A stretch of DNA of 64,000 bases. It comes from Brevibacterium sp. CS2 (GTDB taxonomy: Bacteria > Actinomycetota > Actinomycetes > Actinomycetales > Brevibacteriaceae). Below the pieces are notes generated by a model. It did not search any database, was not told the origin of the DNA, and saw only the letters and a program-made list of their open reading frames with translations. Shown piece by piece: positions 1-7,581 of this stretch (positions are counted from its first letter, which is position 1; each line of letters begins with the position of its first letter). The stretch covers positions 2,356,001-2,420,000 of the forward strand of contig NZ_CP040020.1 in the NCBI RefSeq assembly GCF_005280295.1, read 5' to 3'. The translations under genes were made by a program, and so were the position numbers.

Positions 1-167
1 GCGAGAAGGAGCGCGGCAAGGCCGGCACACGAAGAGCTTCCGGCCGGCTCGTCGAGGGCCAAGTCACGACGAACTGGAAACAAGCCCTGGCCCAGCTGGC
101 CGTGGCCTACCCCGACCGAATCAACCGATACCTGTAAAACCCCGCACACAATTCACTTGACAAGCCC
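1..167 (+). mobile_element. Right end of an IS256-family element (truncated by the window edge)
   Basis: Only the transposase C-terminus and the right terminal repeat are inside the window. The end reads TTGACAAGCCC at 157-167, and its reverse complement matches the start of the complete IS256 element at 4107. The encoded tail is related to, but clearly different from, that of the complete copy, so these are two distinct IS256 elements. The base after the element begins the direct repeat that is also found after the complete copy. Confidence 0.8.
3..137 (+). CDS. IS256-family transposase, C-terminal fragment
   Basis: The open frame entering from the left edge encodes a tail containing RLVEGQVTTNWKQALAQLA and ends in RYL-stop. 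This matches the C-terminus of the transposase at 4146-5513 (RLIEGSVTTNWKAALGQLA, ending PYL), with several substitutions. The catalytic DDE residues lie outside the window, so whether the gene is intact cannot be judged. Confidence 0.85.
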   Translation, partial: EKERGKAGTRRASGRLVEGQVTTNWKQALAQLAVAYPDRINRYL

Positions 168-259
168 CCCGGCCGAGGTCGAAGCTAAGCATTTTGAAAC
201 CGTGGCAAGACAAGTCGATACTTTAACTGCCGTCTAGGAATGAAACCCAGGACGGTTCA
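168..259. repeat. Direct repeat copy 1 (about 92 bp)
   Basis: This stretch starts CCCGGCCGAGGTCGAAGC directly after an IS256 right end and finishes near CCCAGGACGGTTCA. A nearly identical copy in the same orientation lies at 5572-5662; the only visible differences are a few bases after GTCTAGGAA. Both copies begin immediately beside an IS256 terminus. It may be the terminal remnant of another mobile element, but I do not recognise the family. Confidence 0.85.
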
Positions 260-316
260 GTCCCGCGACAACTCTGCAGCCCGAACCCCAAGGCACGACC
301 CCGCACCCGGCCCGGC

Positions 317-2494
317 CTACAGCTGCAGGCTCGGGTGGAGCTGAGTGAGAGTGACCATACGCTTGCGACTGCAGACCACGGTTGTGGCGACCAGGGGGAT
401 TGCAGTCATCAGCAGCAGCACCACTGCCGCCTGCGCGGCGATGAACATGTCGCCGCCGGCGACCAGGGTCCGCAGGCCCTTGACCGCGTGCGTCATCGGC
501 AGGAACGGCGAGATGATCTGGAAGATCTTCGGTGCCGTCTCCACCGGATAGGTTCCGCCTGCCGAAGCGATCTGCAGCATCAGCAGGACCAGGGCGATCA
601 GTCTGCCGACACCGCCCAAGGCCGCGACACACAACTGGTGCACGGAGTGGAAACACGCCGCCGCGAGCATCGAGAACAGCAGCGTCCACAGCCACGCTCC
701 GGCCGAGAAGTCCAAGGTGAATGCGAGGATCGCATAGAGAACTGCGACTTGAGCGATACCGAAGAGCAGCCCGGGAACGTAGCCGGCCCAGGCGATGCGC
801 GACGAAGTCGCCGATGAGAACAGCGCCCGATATGGAATGGCGTTGATGACCATATAGGTGATCATTCCGCCGATCCACAGGGCCAAGGAGACGAAGAACG
901 CGGACAGTCCCTCGCCATAGGCGTCGACCGCGTTGTCCTTGACTTTGTCTGCATCGACGGGAACAGCCACGACATCCGAACGGTTCTCCCGGTCCTTCTT
1001 GTCATAGGTCGGGATCTGCTCAAGTCCCTTCTGCAGACCATCGGCGAGTTCGCCGGAGCCGTCATCGAGTTTGCCCGCGCCCTTGTCGAGTTCGGTCGAC
1101 CCGTCAACGAGCTGTTCCGAACCGTCCTTGAGATCACCGGCTCCGTCCTTGGCCTTCGCCGTGCCGTCCTTGAGCTGGACGGCACCGTCATGGAGGTCCC
1201 CGACACCTTTGGCGAGCTTTCCCGCACCTGCGTCGAGCTTGATCAGCCCGGAGTGGAGGTCGTCGGCACCGGTCGCGACCTTCTGCGCTCCGTCGTCGAG
1301 CTGACCGATCTTCTTATCCGCCGTGCGGATCTCGTCCATCACCCCGTCGACCGCGTCGGTCAGCTTGTCCTCGAGGTTCTTGGCCTTATCCTTGGCATCG
1401 GAGGCGCGCTGGTGCGCGGAATCGAGGTCCTCGCCGAGGCCGTCGGCCTCCTCGGCGAGTTTCTTGACGTTCGGGTCGTCCGGATAGTCCTCCTGCAGCT
1501 GCTTGATCCGGTCGTCCATATCCCCTCGCACGGTGGTTCGAGCATCGTCGAAGTCCCCTTCGGCGCGCTCGAGCTTGGGGCGGGCCCCATCGACGACGTC
1601 ATCGGCCTTTCGTTTGACGTCCTCGGCCTTCCTCGTGGCCTCGTCGGCGGTATCACGCAGCTCCGAGGTGCCGTCGGCGACCTGTCCTGCGCCGTCGGCG
1701 AGTTTCTTCGAACCGTTCTTCGCCTCTGTGGTGGATTTCGCCAGGGTGTCGGCACCGTCGGCAAGGTCGCCGCTGCCTTTCTTCAGTTCACCTGCGCCCT
1801 TATCGAGGTCGTTGAGCCCGGTCTGCAGGGTTCCGATGCCCTTGTCGAGCTTCGTCGTCCCACCGACGAGTTCGCTGGTACCGTCGTGGAGTTGGTCTGC
1901 TCCGTCGTGCAGTTCGGCCGCACCGTCTGCAGCCTTCTCCGTCTCGGAGTGGATATCGTTGAATCCGAGATACACCTGGTTGACGTACTCGGCGGTCGTC
2001 GTCTTACTCAGTCCGTCCTTGATCTCGGAGAGGATGGTCCCGGCCATCTGCCCGACGATGAAGTTGTGGGCGTCGTCGGTGCGCAGCCGCAGCCCTGCCT
2101 GCTCCGGATGGTCACCGCCGGTCGACACGAGCATCTCGGAGAAGTCCGAGGGGATCTCGAGGACCGCGAAGTACTTCCCTTCAGCCAGCCCCTCGTCGGC
2201 TTCTTTCTGGCTGGTCTCCTGCCAGTCGAATCCGCCTTCGCCCTTCCGCGTGATCTCGTCAACGAGTTCCTGACCGGCGTCGAGCTTCTCTCCGTCCGAC
2301 TCGGGCTTCTCGGCGCCGGTATCCTCGTTGACGATCGCTGCCTGCAGCTTGTCGAGGTGCCCGGCCGGGTCCCAATTCGAGGCCAGGTAGAGCCCACCGT
2401 AGATCGACGGGATGACGATGATGACGATCATCGCCAAGCGCGTGATCGTGTGGCGTTTGAATCGTGAGAGTTCTAACCAGGGCAGGGAGAACAT
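317..2494 (-). CDS. YhgE/Pip-type membrane protein (ABC-2-like exporter permease)
   Basis: A 725-residue protein with one N-terminal membrane helix (about residues 20-40) and a large predicted extracytoplasmic middle region. About five C-terminal helices follow from about residue 540. The middle is rich in heptad-like units such as LHDGADQL, LDKGAGEL and LKDGSEQL, plus a charged coiled-coil stretch around residues 290-400. This is the layout of the YhgE/Pip family, whose members include the Lactococcus phage infection protein; the natural substrate is generally unknown. The ABC-type ATPase encoded just upstream on the same strand is the likely partner. GC content looks lower than in the backbone, consistent with acquisition. 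Confidence 0.85.
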   Translation of the reverse strand: MFSLPWLELSRFKRHTITRLAMIVIIVIPSIYGGLYLASNWDPAGHLDKLQAAIVNEDTGAEKPESDGEKLDAGQELVDEITRKGEGGFDWQETSQKEADEGLAEGKYFAVLEIPSDFSEMLVSTGGDHPEQAGLRLRTDDAHNFIVGQMAGTILSEIKDGLSKTTTAEYVNQVYLGFNDIHSETEKAADGAAELHDGADQLHDGTSELVGGTTKLDKGIGTLQTGLNDLDKGAGELKKGSGDLADGADTLAKSTTEAKNGSKKLADGAGQVADGTSELRDTADEATRKAEDVKRKADDVVDGARPKLERAEGDFDDARTTVRGDMDDRIKQLQEDYPDDPNVKKLAEEADGLGEDLDSAHQRASDAKDKAKNLEDKLTDAVDGVMDEIRTADKKIGQLDDGAQKVATGADDLHSGLIKLDAGAGKLAKGVGDLHDGAVQLKDGTAKAKDGAGDLKDGSEQLVDGSTELDKGAGKLDDGSGELADGLQKGLEQIPTYDKKDRENRSDVVAVPVDADKVKDNAVDAYGEGLSAFFVSLALWIGGMITYMVINAIPYRALFSSATSSRIAWAGYVPGLLFGIAQVAVLYAILAFTLDFSAGAWLWTLLFSMLAAACFHSVHQLCVAALGGVGRLIALVLLMLQIASAGGTYPVETAPKIFQIISPFLPMTHAVKGLRTLVAGGDMFIAAQAAVVLLLMTAIPLVATTVVCSRKRMVTLTQLHPSLQL

Positions 2495-2533
2495 TCGGGA
2501 ATCTCCTCGGATTCGTATACGTGGGCAGGAAGT

Positions 2534-3397
2534 TCAGTGTTTGGACCCGCGATGAGCGGGAGGGTGGGGCGGCAGTTCGAGTTCGACAATCGACGGCTCC
2601 GCGCGGGAGTCGAGCGACCTGGTGGCGATGTCGAGTTCGCTCGAGTCCTCGCAGGAGACGATGACCGTGAGCAGGTCCTCGGGATCCCGTGATCTGCGCA
2701 GCTGCTGGTAGATGAGGATCCCGGCCCAAGCACGGGCTCGGTCGGCGGATTCGCGCAGGTAGTCGATGTTGTCGATGACGACGACGGGTTGGCGGCTGAG
2801 ACTCGCCAGCCCGAGTTCGAGGAAGAATTTCTGCAGCTCACTCAGCTCAGAGACGAATACCTCTCCGTCATCGTCGATGAGGAAGTCCGCGCGCTGGGCG
2901 TCCTGCTTCGAGAACGTCCCCGGCGGGAGTTCGTCAATGATCTCCGTGGCCGTGGTGAAGGTGTCCCGAATGAGACCGATGACCTCACGCAGGGTCGATT
3001 TCGACGCCCACGGCTTGTACCAGGGCTGGAGCATGATCTGTCGTTCTGCGACGTGCTGTGCAACCGTGAAATCGTCCTCAAGGTCCGTCAGCCCGCCGAT
3101 ATGTCCGACCGCAACCTGCCCGCGCACGGTGCGGGCCTGCTTGCGGATATCGATATCGCCGAGGCGGCCCTCCCCCTCGGAGACCCGCATCCTTCCTGCC
3201 AAGGACAGGAGGAGAGAGGTCTTCCCGCTGCCAGCGGGACCACGTACGACAGCGATGGCACCGGTCGGCACCTCGAGGTCGATATCGGTGAACACATCGC
3301 CCTGTTTGCCGGACAGCGACCAACCGCGCACCGCGACCGCTGGCGCGTCGATGTCGGTGTCCTCGGCGAGAGTGTTCATCGTGCTCTCCATAGCCAT
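2534..3397 (-). CDS. Atypical ABC-type ATPase partner of the YhgE protein
   Basis: About 287 residues. A Walker A motif GPAGSGKTS lies near residue 50 after a strand typical of ABC nucleotide-binding domains. The signature region reads SELSELQKFF instead of LSGGQ, and the Walker B strand reads VVVIDN, with Asn where ABC ATPases normally carry the catalytic Glu. ATP binding is likely but hydrolysis may be weak or use other residues. The gene ends 39 bp before the YhgE gene on the same strand, so an operon is likely. The ATG at 3397 was chosen because GGGAG precedes it; ATGs at 3391 and 3379 are alternatives. Confidence 0.75.
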   Translation of the reverse strand: MAMESTMNTLAEDTDIDAPAVAVRGWSLSGKQGDVFTDIDLEVPTGAIAVVRGPAGSGKTSLLLSLAGRMRVSEGEGRLGDIDIRKQARTVRGQVAVGHIGGLTDLEDDFTVAQHVAERQIMLQPWYKPWASKSTLREVIGLIRDTFTTATEIIDELPPGTFSKQDAQRADFLIDDDGEVFVSELSELQKFFLELGLASLSRQPVVVIDNIDYLRESADRARAWAGILIYQQLRRSRDPEDLLTVIVSCEDSSELDIATRSLDSRAEPSIVELELPPHPPAHRGSKH

Positions 3398-3433
3398 CGC
3401 TCCCAATCGTCTGTGCCTTCGTCGCTCCGGTCA

Positions 3434-3488
3434 GTGCCGAAGAATTCTGCACCGCGCAGGTGACTGCAGAATACGCCACTACCGGCAC
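3434..3488. promoter_or_regulatory. Nested dyads upstream of the ABC/YhgE operon
   Basis: TTCTGCA (3445-3451) and TGCAGAA (3465-3471) form a perfect 7-bp inverted repeat with a 13-bp spacer. An outer GTGCCG/CGGCAC pair (3434-3439, 3483-3488) surrounds it. The site lies 48-91 bp upstream of the ATPase start. Operators of this form suit TetR-type regulators, but no regulator gene is visible nearby. The rest of 3398-3758 shows no gene; it contains a run of ten G at about 3490-3500. Confidence 0.45.
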
Positions 3489-3758
3489 GTGGGGGGGGGG
3501 TGCGCAACGGGCGACTCCATGCGAAATTACCCATTGGTAACTCCAATGAATTCTCTCATGAAAATAGTGGGAGAGTGACCCGAGAAGACCCAGTTGTCAC
3601 GAATTGCACATCGGTTTCCTGCACAGAGTCCGTGCGGTCTTTCGATGGGACCGCGGCGCCCTCTAGATGGCCGGGACCGTAAGGCGATTTCAGGGGTAGG
3701 GTCGCACTACCGAAGACGTCGATGTCCCTTGACACACGGCGACGAGAATGAGAAGCGA

Positions 3759-4101
3759 ATGAGCACGGCCGATCGCAATCCCACCGGAATGCACAGACGG
3801 TGGGGGCTGAGCCCGTCGACGCTGGGCCTCGGTGATGGCGACCGGCGTCATGTCGATCGGCGCCGAGGGAATCTGGCGACATGCCGTCCACACGCTGCCG
3901 ATGACCTTTTCGGCCGGACTGTGGAGCATGGTCTTCCTGCTGGGCATGCGAACGGCGGCGAGCATGCATCTGGGCCGCCCGGGTCGTGTGCCGGCGATCG
4001 AACTGGTCGGCCAGCACTGGTTCTGGATCGGACCAGCGGTCTGGGCGATGGTCTTCGACACCATGGTCACCTCATTCGTCAGAGCCCTCCGCAGTCGCTG
4101 A
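3759..4101 (+). pseudogene. Remnant of a TDT-family (tellurite resistance/C4-dicarboxylate) transporter
   Basis: From the ATG at 3759 the frame encodes a soluble start leading to RRWGLSPSTLGL. The next frame continues with VMATGVMSIGAEG, the usual first-helix motif of TDT transporters, so a one-base shift near 3830 is inferred. The sequence then jumps to features of the family's last helices (LWSMVFLLGMRTAAS, HWFWIGPAVWAMVF). The total is about 115 residues instead of about 330. It reads as an N-terminal stub joined to a C-terminal stub by an internal deletion. The family call is from memory of motifs only. Confidence 0.55.
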
Positions 4102-4106
4102 TCGGT

Positions 4107-5571
4107 GGGCTTGTCAATCCCTGTGTGTAAGGGGTGTGACGGGGGTTACAAGTAGGGTTCGATTCGTTCGGGGTAGACGAGGGCGAGTTGGCCGAGGGCG
4201 GCCTTCCAGTTCGTGGTTACCGATCCTTCGATGAGGCGTCCGGGGGCTCGGCGTTCAGCGGCGGGTAGGCCGCGTTCCTTCTCGCGCTCCCGGGCTCGCT
4301 TGTCCTCGATGTTGCAGATCGCCAGCCACAGCAGCTTGACCACGGCGGCGTCGTTGAGGAAGTGGCCGCGGTTCTTGGTGACCTTGCGCAGCTGGTAGTT
4401 CAGCGACTCAATCGCGTTCGTCGTGTAGATGACGCGGCGTAGCTCGGGCGGGAGGGCCAGGAACGGGATGAACCGCTCCCAGGCCGCCCGGAACGTCCGC
4501 GCCGCGGCGGGGTACTTCGTGCCCCAGGGGCCGGCCTCGAATGCCTCCAGCGCCTCCAGAGCCGCGTCCTCGCTGGCGGCGGTGTAGATCGGCTTCAGCG
4601 CCGTGGCGACGGCCTTGCGGTCCCCGTAGGACACGAACCGCATCGCGGCGCGGATCAGGTGGACCACGCAGGTCTGCACGGTGGCCAGCGGCCAGGTCGC
4701 CTCGATCGCCTCGGGGAAGCCGGTCAGCCCGTCGCAGCACACGATCAGCACGTCGCGCACCCCGCGGTTGGCGAGGTCCGTGCAGACCTGGGCCCAGAAC
4801 TTCGCGCCCTCGTGGGTCTGGACCCAGATCCCCAGGACGTGCTTGATGCCGTCCATGTCCACGCCGACGGCGATGTGGGCGGCCTTGTTGACCACGTGAG
4901 AGCCGTCCTTGACCTTGACCATGATCGCGTCGAGGTAGATCACCGGGTACAGCGACTCCAGCGGACGGCGCTGCCACGCGAGGACCTCCTCGGCGATGGA
5001 GTCCACGACCTTGCCGATCGTCTCGTGACTCACGTCCACCCCGACCGTGGAGGCTAGGTGGTGGGAGATGTCGCGCAGCGTCATCCCGCCGGCGTACAGC
5101 GAGATGATCATCCCGTCGACCCCGTCCAGGCGGCGCTGACCCTTGCCTACCAGCATCGGGGTGAAGGTCCCGGCCCGATCGCGCGGGATCGCGAGCTCGA
5201 TGTCCCCGACCTCGCTCGTCACGGTCTTGGCGTAGTGCCCGTTACGGGAGTTCGGGTGGTCGGCGGCGTCGACCGCGCCCTTCTCATAGCCCACGTGCTC
5301 ACTCAGCTCGGCCTCCAGGCCCCGCTCCAGGGCGGCCTTGAGCATCCCGCCCAGCACCCCGCCGTCTCCGGTCAGCGGTTCACCGGCATCGATCCGGGCG
5401 AAGACCTCATCCAGGGCTCCGGTGGTCTTGAGCTCGGCCGCGAGCTCGGCCTGCTTTCTACGACGCTCAGCGCGCTCCTCGGCGCTCATCTTCGGCATGG
5501 CGTCAATCGTCACAGTGTGTCTCCTTCAGGGGGTGGTGCCACACCCCTTACACACACCATTTGACAGGCCC
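4107..5571 (-). mobile_element. Complete IS256-family insertion sequence
   Basis: The ends GGGCTTGTCAA (from 4107) and TTGACAGGCCC (to 5571) are imperfect inverted repeats of about 34 bp that share an internal TGTGTGTAAGGGGTGTG block. The transposase gene fills the element. No 8-9 bp target duplication is visible: the left flank reads GATCGGT and the right flank CCCGGCCGA. This suggests the flanks were rearranged after insertion. Confidence 0.85.
4146..5513 (-). CDS. IS256-family transposase
   Basis: A full-length protein of 455 residues. The DDE catalytic triad is recognisable: Asp in YLDAIMVKV, Asp in VCCDGLTGF and Glu in NAIESLNYQLRK. The N-terminus is the usual helical DNA-binding part, and the C-terminus ends PYL like other family members. 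Nothing suggests inactivation, so the element may still move. Confidence 0.93.
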   Translation of the reverse strand: MTIDAMPKMSAEERAERRRKQAELAAELKTTGALDEVFARIDAGEPLTGDGGVLGGMLKAALERGLEAELSEHVGYEKGAVDAADHPNSRNGHYAKTVTSEVGDIELAIPRDRAGTFTPMLVGKGQRRLDGVDGMIISLYAGGMTLRDISHHLASTVGVDVSHETIGKVVDSIAEEVLAWQRRPLESLYPVIYLDAIMVKVKDGSHVVNKAAHIAVGVDMDGIKHVLGIWVQTHEGAKFWAQVCTDLANRGVRDVLIVCCDGLTGFPEAIEATWPLATVQTCVVHLIRAAMRFVSYGDRKAVATALKPIYTAASEDAALEALEAFEAGPWGTKYPAAARTFRAAWERFIPFLALPPELRRVIYTTNAIESLNYQLRKVTKNRGHFLNDAAVVKLLWLAICNIEDKRAREREKERGLPAAERRAPGRLIEGSVTTNWKAALGQLALVYPERIEPYL

Positions 5572-5662
5572 CCCGGCCGAGGTCGAAGCTAAGCATTTTG
5601 AAACCGTGGCAAGACAAGTCGATACTTTAACTGCCGTCTAGGAACTAACCCAGGACGGTTCA
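5572..5662. repeat. Direct repeat copy 2 (about 91 bp)
   Basis: Second copy of the 168-259 repeat, same orientation, again starting at the base after an IS256 terminus. Its right boundary falls where serine recombinase coding sequence begins. Together the two copies bracket the YhgE/ABC/TDT block plus the IS256 element (about 5.4 kb). Recombination between them would remove that block. Confidence 0.85.
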
Positions 5663-5899
5663 CAGCGCCTCCGGGGAGAAGACCCAGACCCATGATCACT
5701 ACCTCAAAGGCAGCCTGTACTGCGGGCAGTGCGGGTCACGGCTGACGCTGACCAACGCCAAGAGCCGCCGCGGCGTGATCTACCCCTACTTCATGTGCAC
5801 CGGATGGCACGCCCGCCGCACCAATTGCGAACGAAAGTCCATGTTCGTGCCCGACATCGAAGCCGCGGTCGAGGACTACTACCGCCACGTCCAGATACC
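5649..5899 (+). pseudogene. Large serine recombinase, zinc-ribbon fragment (part 1 of 2)
   Basis: The open frame contains HDHYLKGSLYCGQCGSRL, then a second cysteine cluster around CTGWHARRTNC, typical of the zinc-ribbon domain of large serine integrases. The catalytic N-terminal resolvase domain and recombinase domain are missing, replaced on the left by the repeat at 5572-5662. The frame stops being recombinase at 5899, where IS3-A begins. Joining 5899 to 14357 restores one continuous frame (HVQIPEHVVTAL). Confidence 0.85.
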
Positions 5900-5953
5900 T
5901 GAAGCGCCCTGAGTTTGTTGGAGGCTCCTGACCTTGGAAACGAGGATGGAGTT

Positions 5954-6298
5954 ATGCCGAAGGAACTGGCGAATGGGAAGCCGACGACGCGTCGCTACTC
6001 GGACGAGGAGAAGGCCGCCGCGGTGCGGATGGTGAGGACGCTGCGGTCCGAGCTCGGGGTCACGCAAGGAACCGTGCAGCGAGTCGCGACGCAGCTCGGG
6101 TACGGGGTCGAATCCGTGCGGATGTGGGTGAAGCAGGCCGACATCGACGAGGGTGTCACCTCCGGCGTGAGCTCGGCGGAGGCGCAGCGGGTGAAAGAGC
6201 TCGAGCAAGAAGTCCGCGAGCTTCGCCGGGCCAACGAGGTGCTGAAGCGGGCTGCGTCTTTCTTCGGGGCGGAGCTCGACCGCCACTACCGGAAGTAG
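5954..6298 (+). CDS. IS3-A OrfA (transposase helix-turn-helix subunit)
   Basis: About 114 residues starting MPKELANGKP after a purine-rich GAGGATGGA. It has an N-terminal helix-turn-helix (YSDEEKAAAVRMV ... ESVRMWVKQ) and a C-terminal leucine-zipper-like helix (RVKELEQEVRELRRANEVL), the layout of IS3 OrfA proteins. The orfB frame overlaps in the -1 register, as expected for programmed frameshifting in this family. An in-frame upstream ATG at 5915 is less likely. Confidence 0.88.
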   Translation: MPKELANGKPTTRRYSDEEKAAAVRMVRTLRSELGVTQGTVQRVATQLGYGVESVRMWVKQADIDEGVTSGVSSAEAQRVKELEQEVRELRRANEVLKRAASFFGAELDRHYRK

Positions 6299-6706
6299 TC
6301 GCGTTCATCGACGCGAACAAGGACGACCTCGTCGACGGTCGCCGGCTCGGAGTCGAGCTCATCTGCAGACAGTTGCAGGTGGCTCCGAGCAGCTACTACG
6401 CCGCTAAGACCCGCACCCCGTCCGCCCGTGCCCAGCGGGACGAGGAGCTGATCCCGCGGCTCGTCGAGCTGTGGGAGGCGAACTACCGGGTCTACGGGGT
6501 CCGCAAGCTCTGGAAGGCGGCCCGGCGGGCGGGGATCGCGATCGGCCGCGACCAGACCGCGAGGTTGATGAAGGTGGCAGGGATCGAGGGCGCGAGGCGC
6601 TCGAAACGGGTGAAGACGACCAGGCCGGATCCGGCGTCCGCGCGACACCCGGATCTGGTGCAGCGGGAGTTCACCGCGACCGCTCCGAACCGGCTCTGGG
6701 TGACGG
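6289..6706 (+). pseudogene. IS3-A OrfB transposase, part 1 of 3
   Basis: Encodes the N-terminal part of an rve-type transposase (FIDANKDDLVDGRRLGVE ... QREFTATAPNRLWVT). The frame is cut exactly before the first catalytic Asp by the transposon at 6707. Joining 6706 to 12532 restores LWVTDLTF. The left boundary is approximate because OrfB is normally made by frameshift from OrfA. Confidence 0.88.
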
Positions 6707-6762
6707 TGTGACTTCTGCGTTTAAATGGCGGGGTTCTTCCGACGTTCCGTGGCGGGCCGGGG

Positions 6763-7581
6763 TCAGGTGACGCCGATGACCAGGGTGCTTTGGGCGGCTT
6801 CGATGACGTCGTTGGTGATGGTGTCGAGTTCGTTGATCTTCAGCACGCGCTGGATCTGGGGGATGAGGCGTTCGAGCAGCCGGAAGTTGCCGCGGGTGAC
6901 CCGCGCGATGGCGGCGATGGCTTGGGCGTCGGTGAAGTCTTCGGGGTCGAGGGTCTTGCCGAGGGAGCGCCAGTGTCGTTGCAGGACGAACAACAGTTCG
7001 TCCTGACCCAGGGGTCGGTATTGATGGGCGAACCCGACCCGGCTGTAGAACTGGGGGTAGTGGCTGAACTGCTTCTCCAGTCCGGGCATGCCGATCAGGA
7101 TCAGTGCGATGTCGTCTCGGTCGTAGCGGTCGCGCAGCAGTTCCAGGGCGGCGGGGCGGAGCCGTTCGGCCTCGTCGACGATGATCAGCTCGACGTAGTT
7201 CCTGCTGCGGCGCCATCCCCAGGTCTCGGGCGTGACGTCGCCGTGCGGCGCGAGGTGCTGTTCGATGCAGATGTTGGTGCGGGTGATGGCCTGATTGAGC
7301 TCATCCTTCAGGGTCCGCGGGGTGGTCAGCACGCTGGGGGTGTAGAGCACGGTGCGGCTCCGGTTCAGGGCGGCGTAGATCTTGGCGTCATCGTCGGAGC
7401 GCGGCCCCCAGTAGGTCAGCAGATCGTGGGCCTTGTCCCAGTGCGCGTAGCGGCGCGCCGAGAGCGTCTTGCCCACTCCGGCCGGCCCGAAGCACAGGCC
7501 GATGGTGTGGCCGCGGCGCACGGCGTCGGCGAACTCGGTGAAGCGGCGGTGTTCTTTGGTGACGATGAAGCGCTGGCTCAC
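6763..7581 (-). CDS. Transposition ATPase (TniB/TnsC-like AAA protein)
   Basis: 272 residues from a GTG at 7581 that overlaps the stop of the transposase gene by 4 bp. Walker A is GPAGVGKTLS (near residue 35) and Walker B is LIIVDEAERL (near residue 135). A sensor/arginine region follows (LILIGMPGLEKQFSHYPQFYSRVGF). Such ATPases select target DNA and stimulate the partner Mu-type transposase. The family includes TniB, Tn552 p271 and IS21 IstB. Confidence 0.9.
   Translation of the reverse strand: MSQRFIVTKEHRRFTEFADAVRRGHTIGLCFGPAGVGKTLSARRYAHWDKAHDLLTYWGPRSDDDAKIYAALNRSRTVLYTPSVLTTPRTLKDELNQAITRTNICIEQHLAPHGDVTPETWGWRRSRNYVELIIVDEAERLRPAALELLRDRYDRDDIALILIGMPGLEKQFSHYPQFYSRVGFAHQYRPLGQDELLFVLQRHWRSLGKTLDPEDFTDAQAIAAIARVTRGNFRLLERLIPQIQRVLKINELDTITNDVIEAAQSTLVIGVT

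Noticed and set aside
1190-2467. 425-codon plus-strand frame antisense to the YhgE gene
   Set aside because: It mirrors the repeated coding pattern of the YhgE coiled coil. No independent ribosome binding site or domain was seen.
4107-5571. A target duplication around the complete IS256
   Set aside because: The flanking 8-10 bases on each side were compared directly and do not match, so none is claimed.
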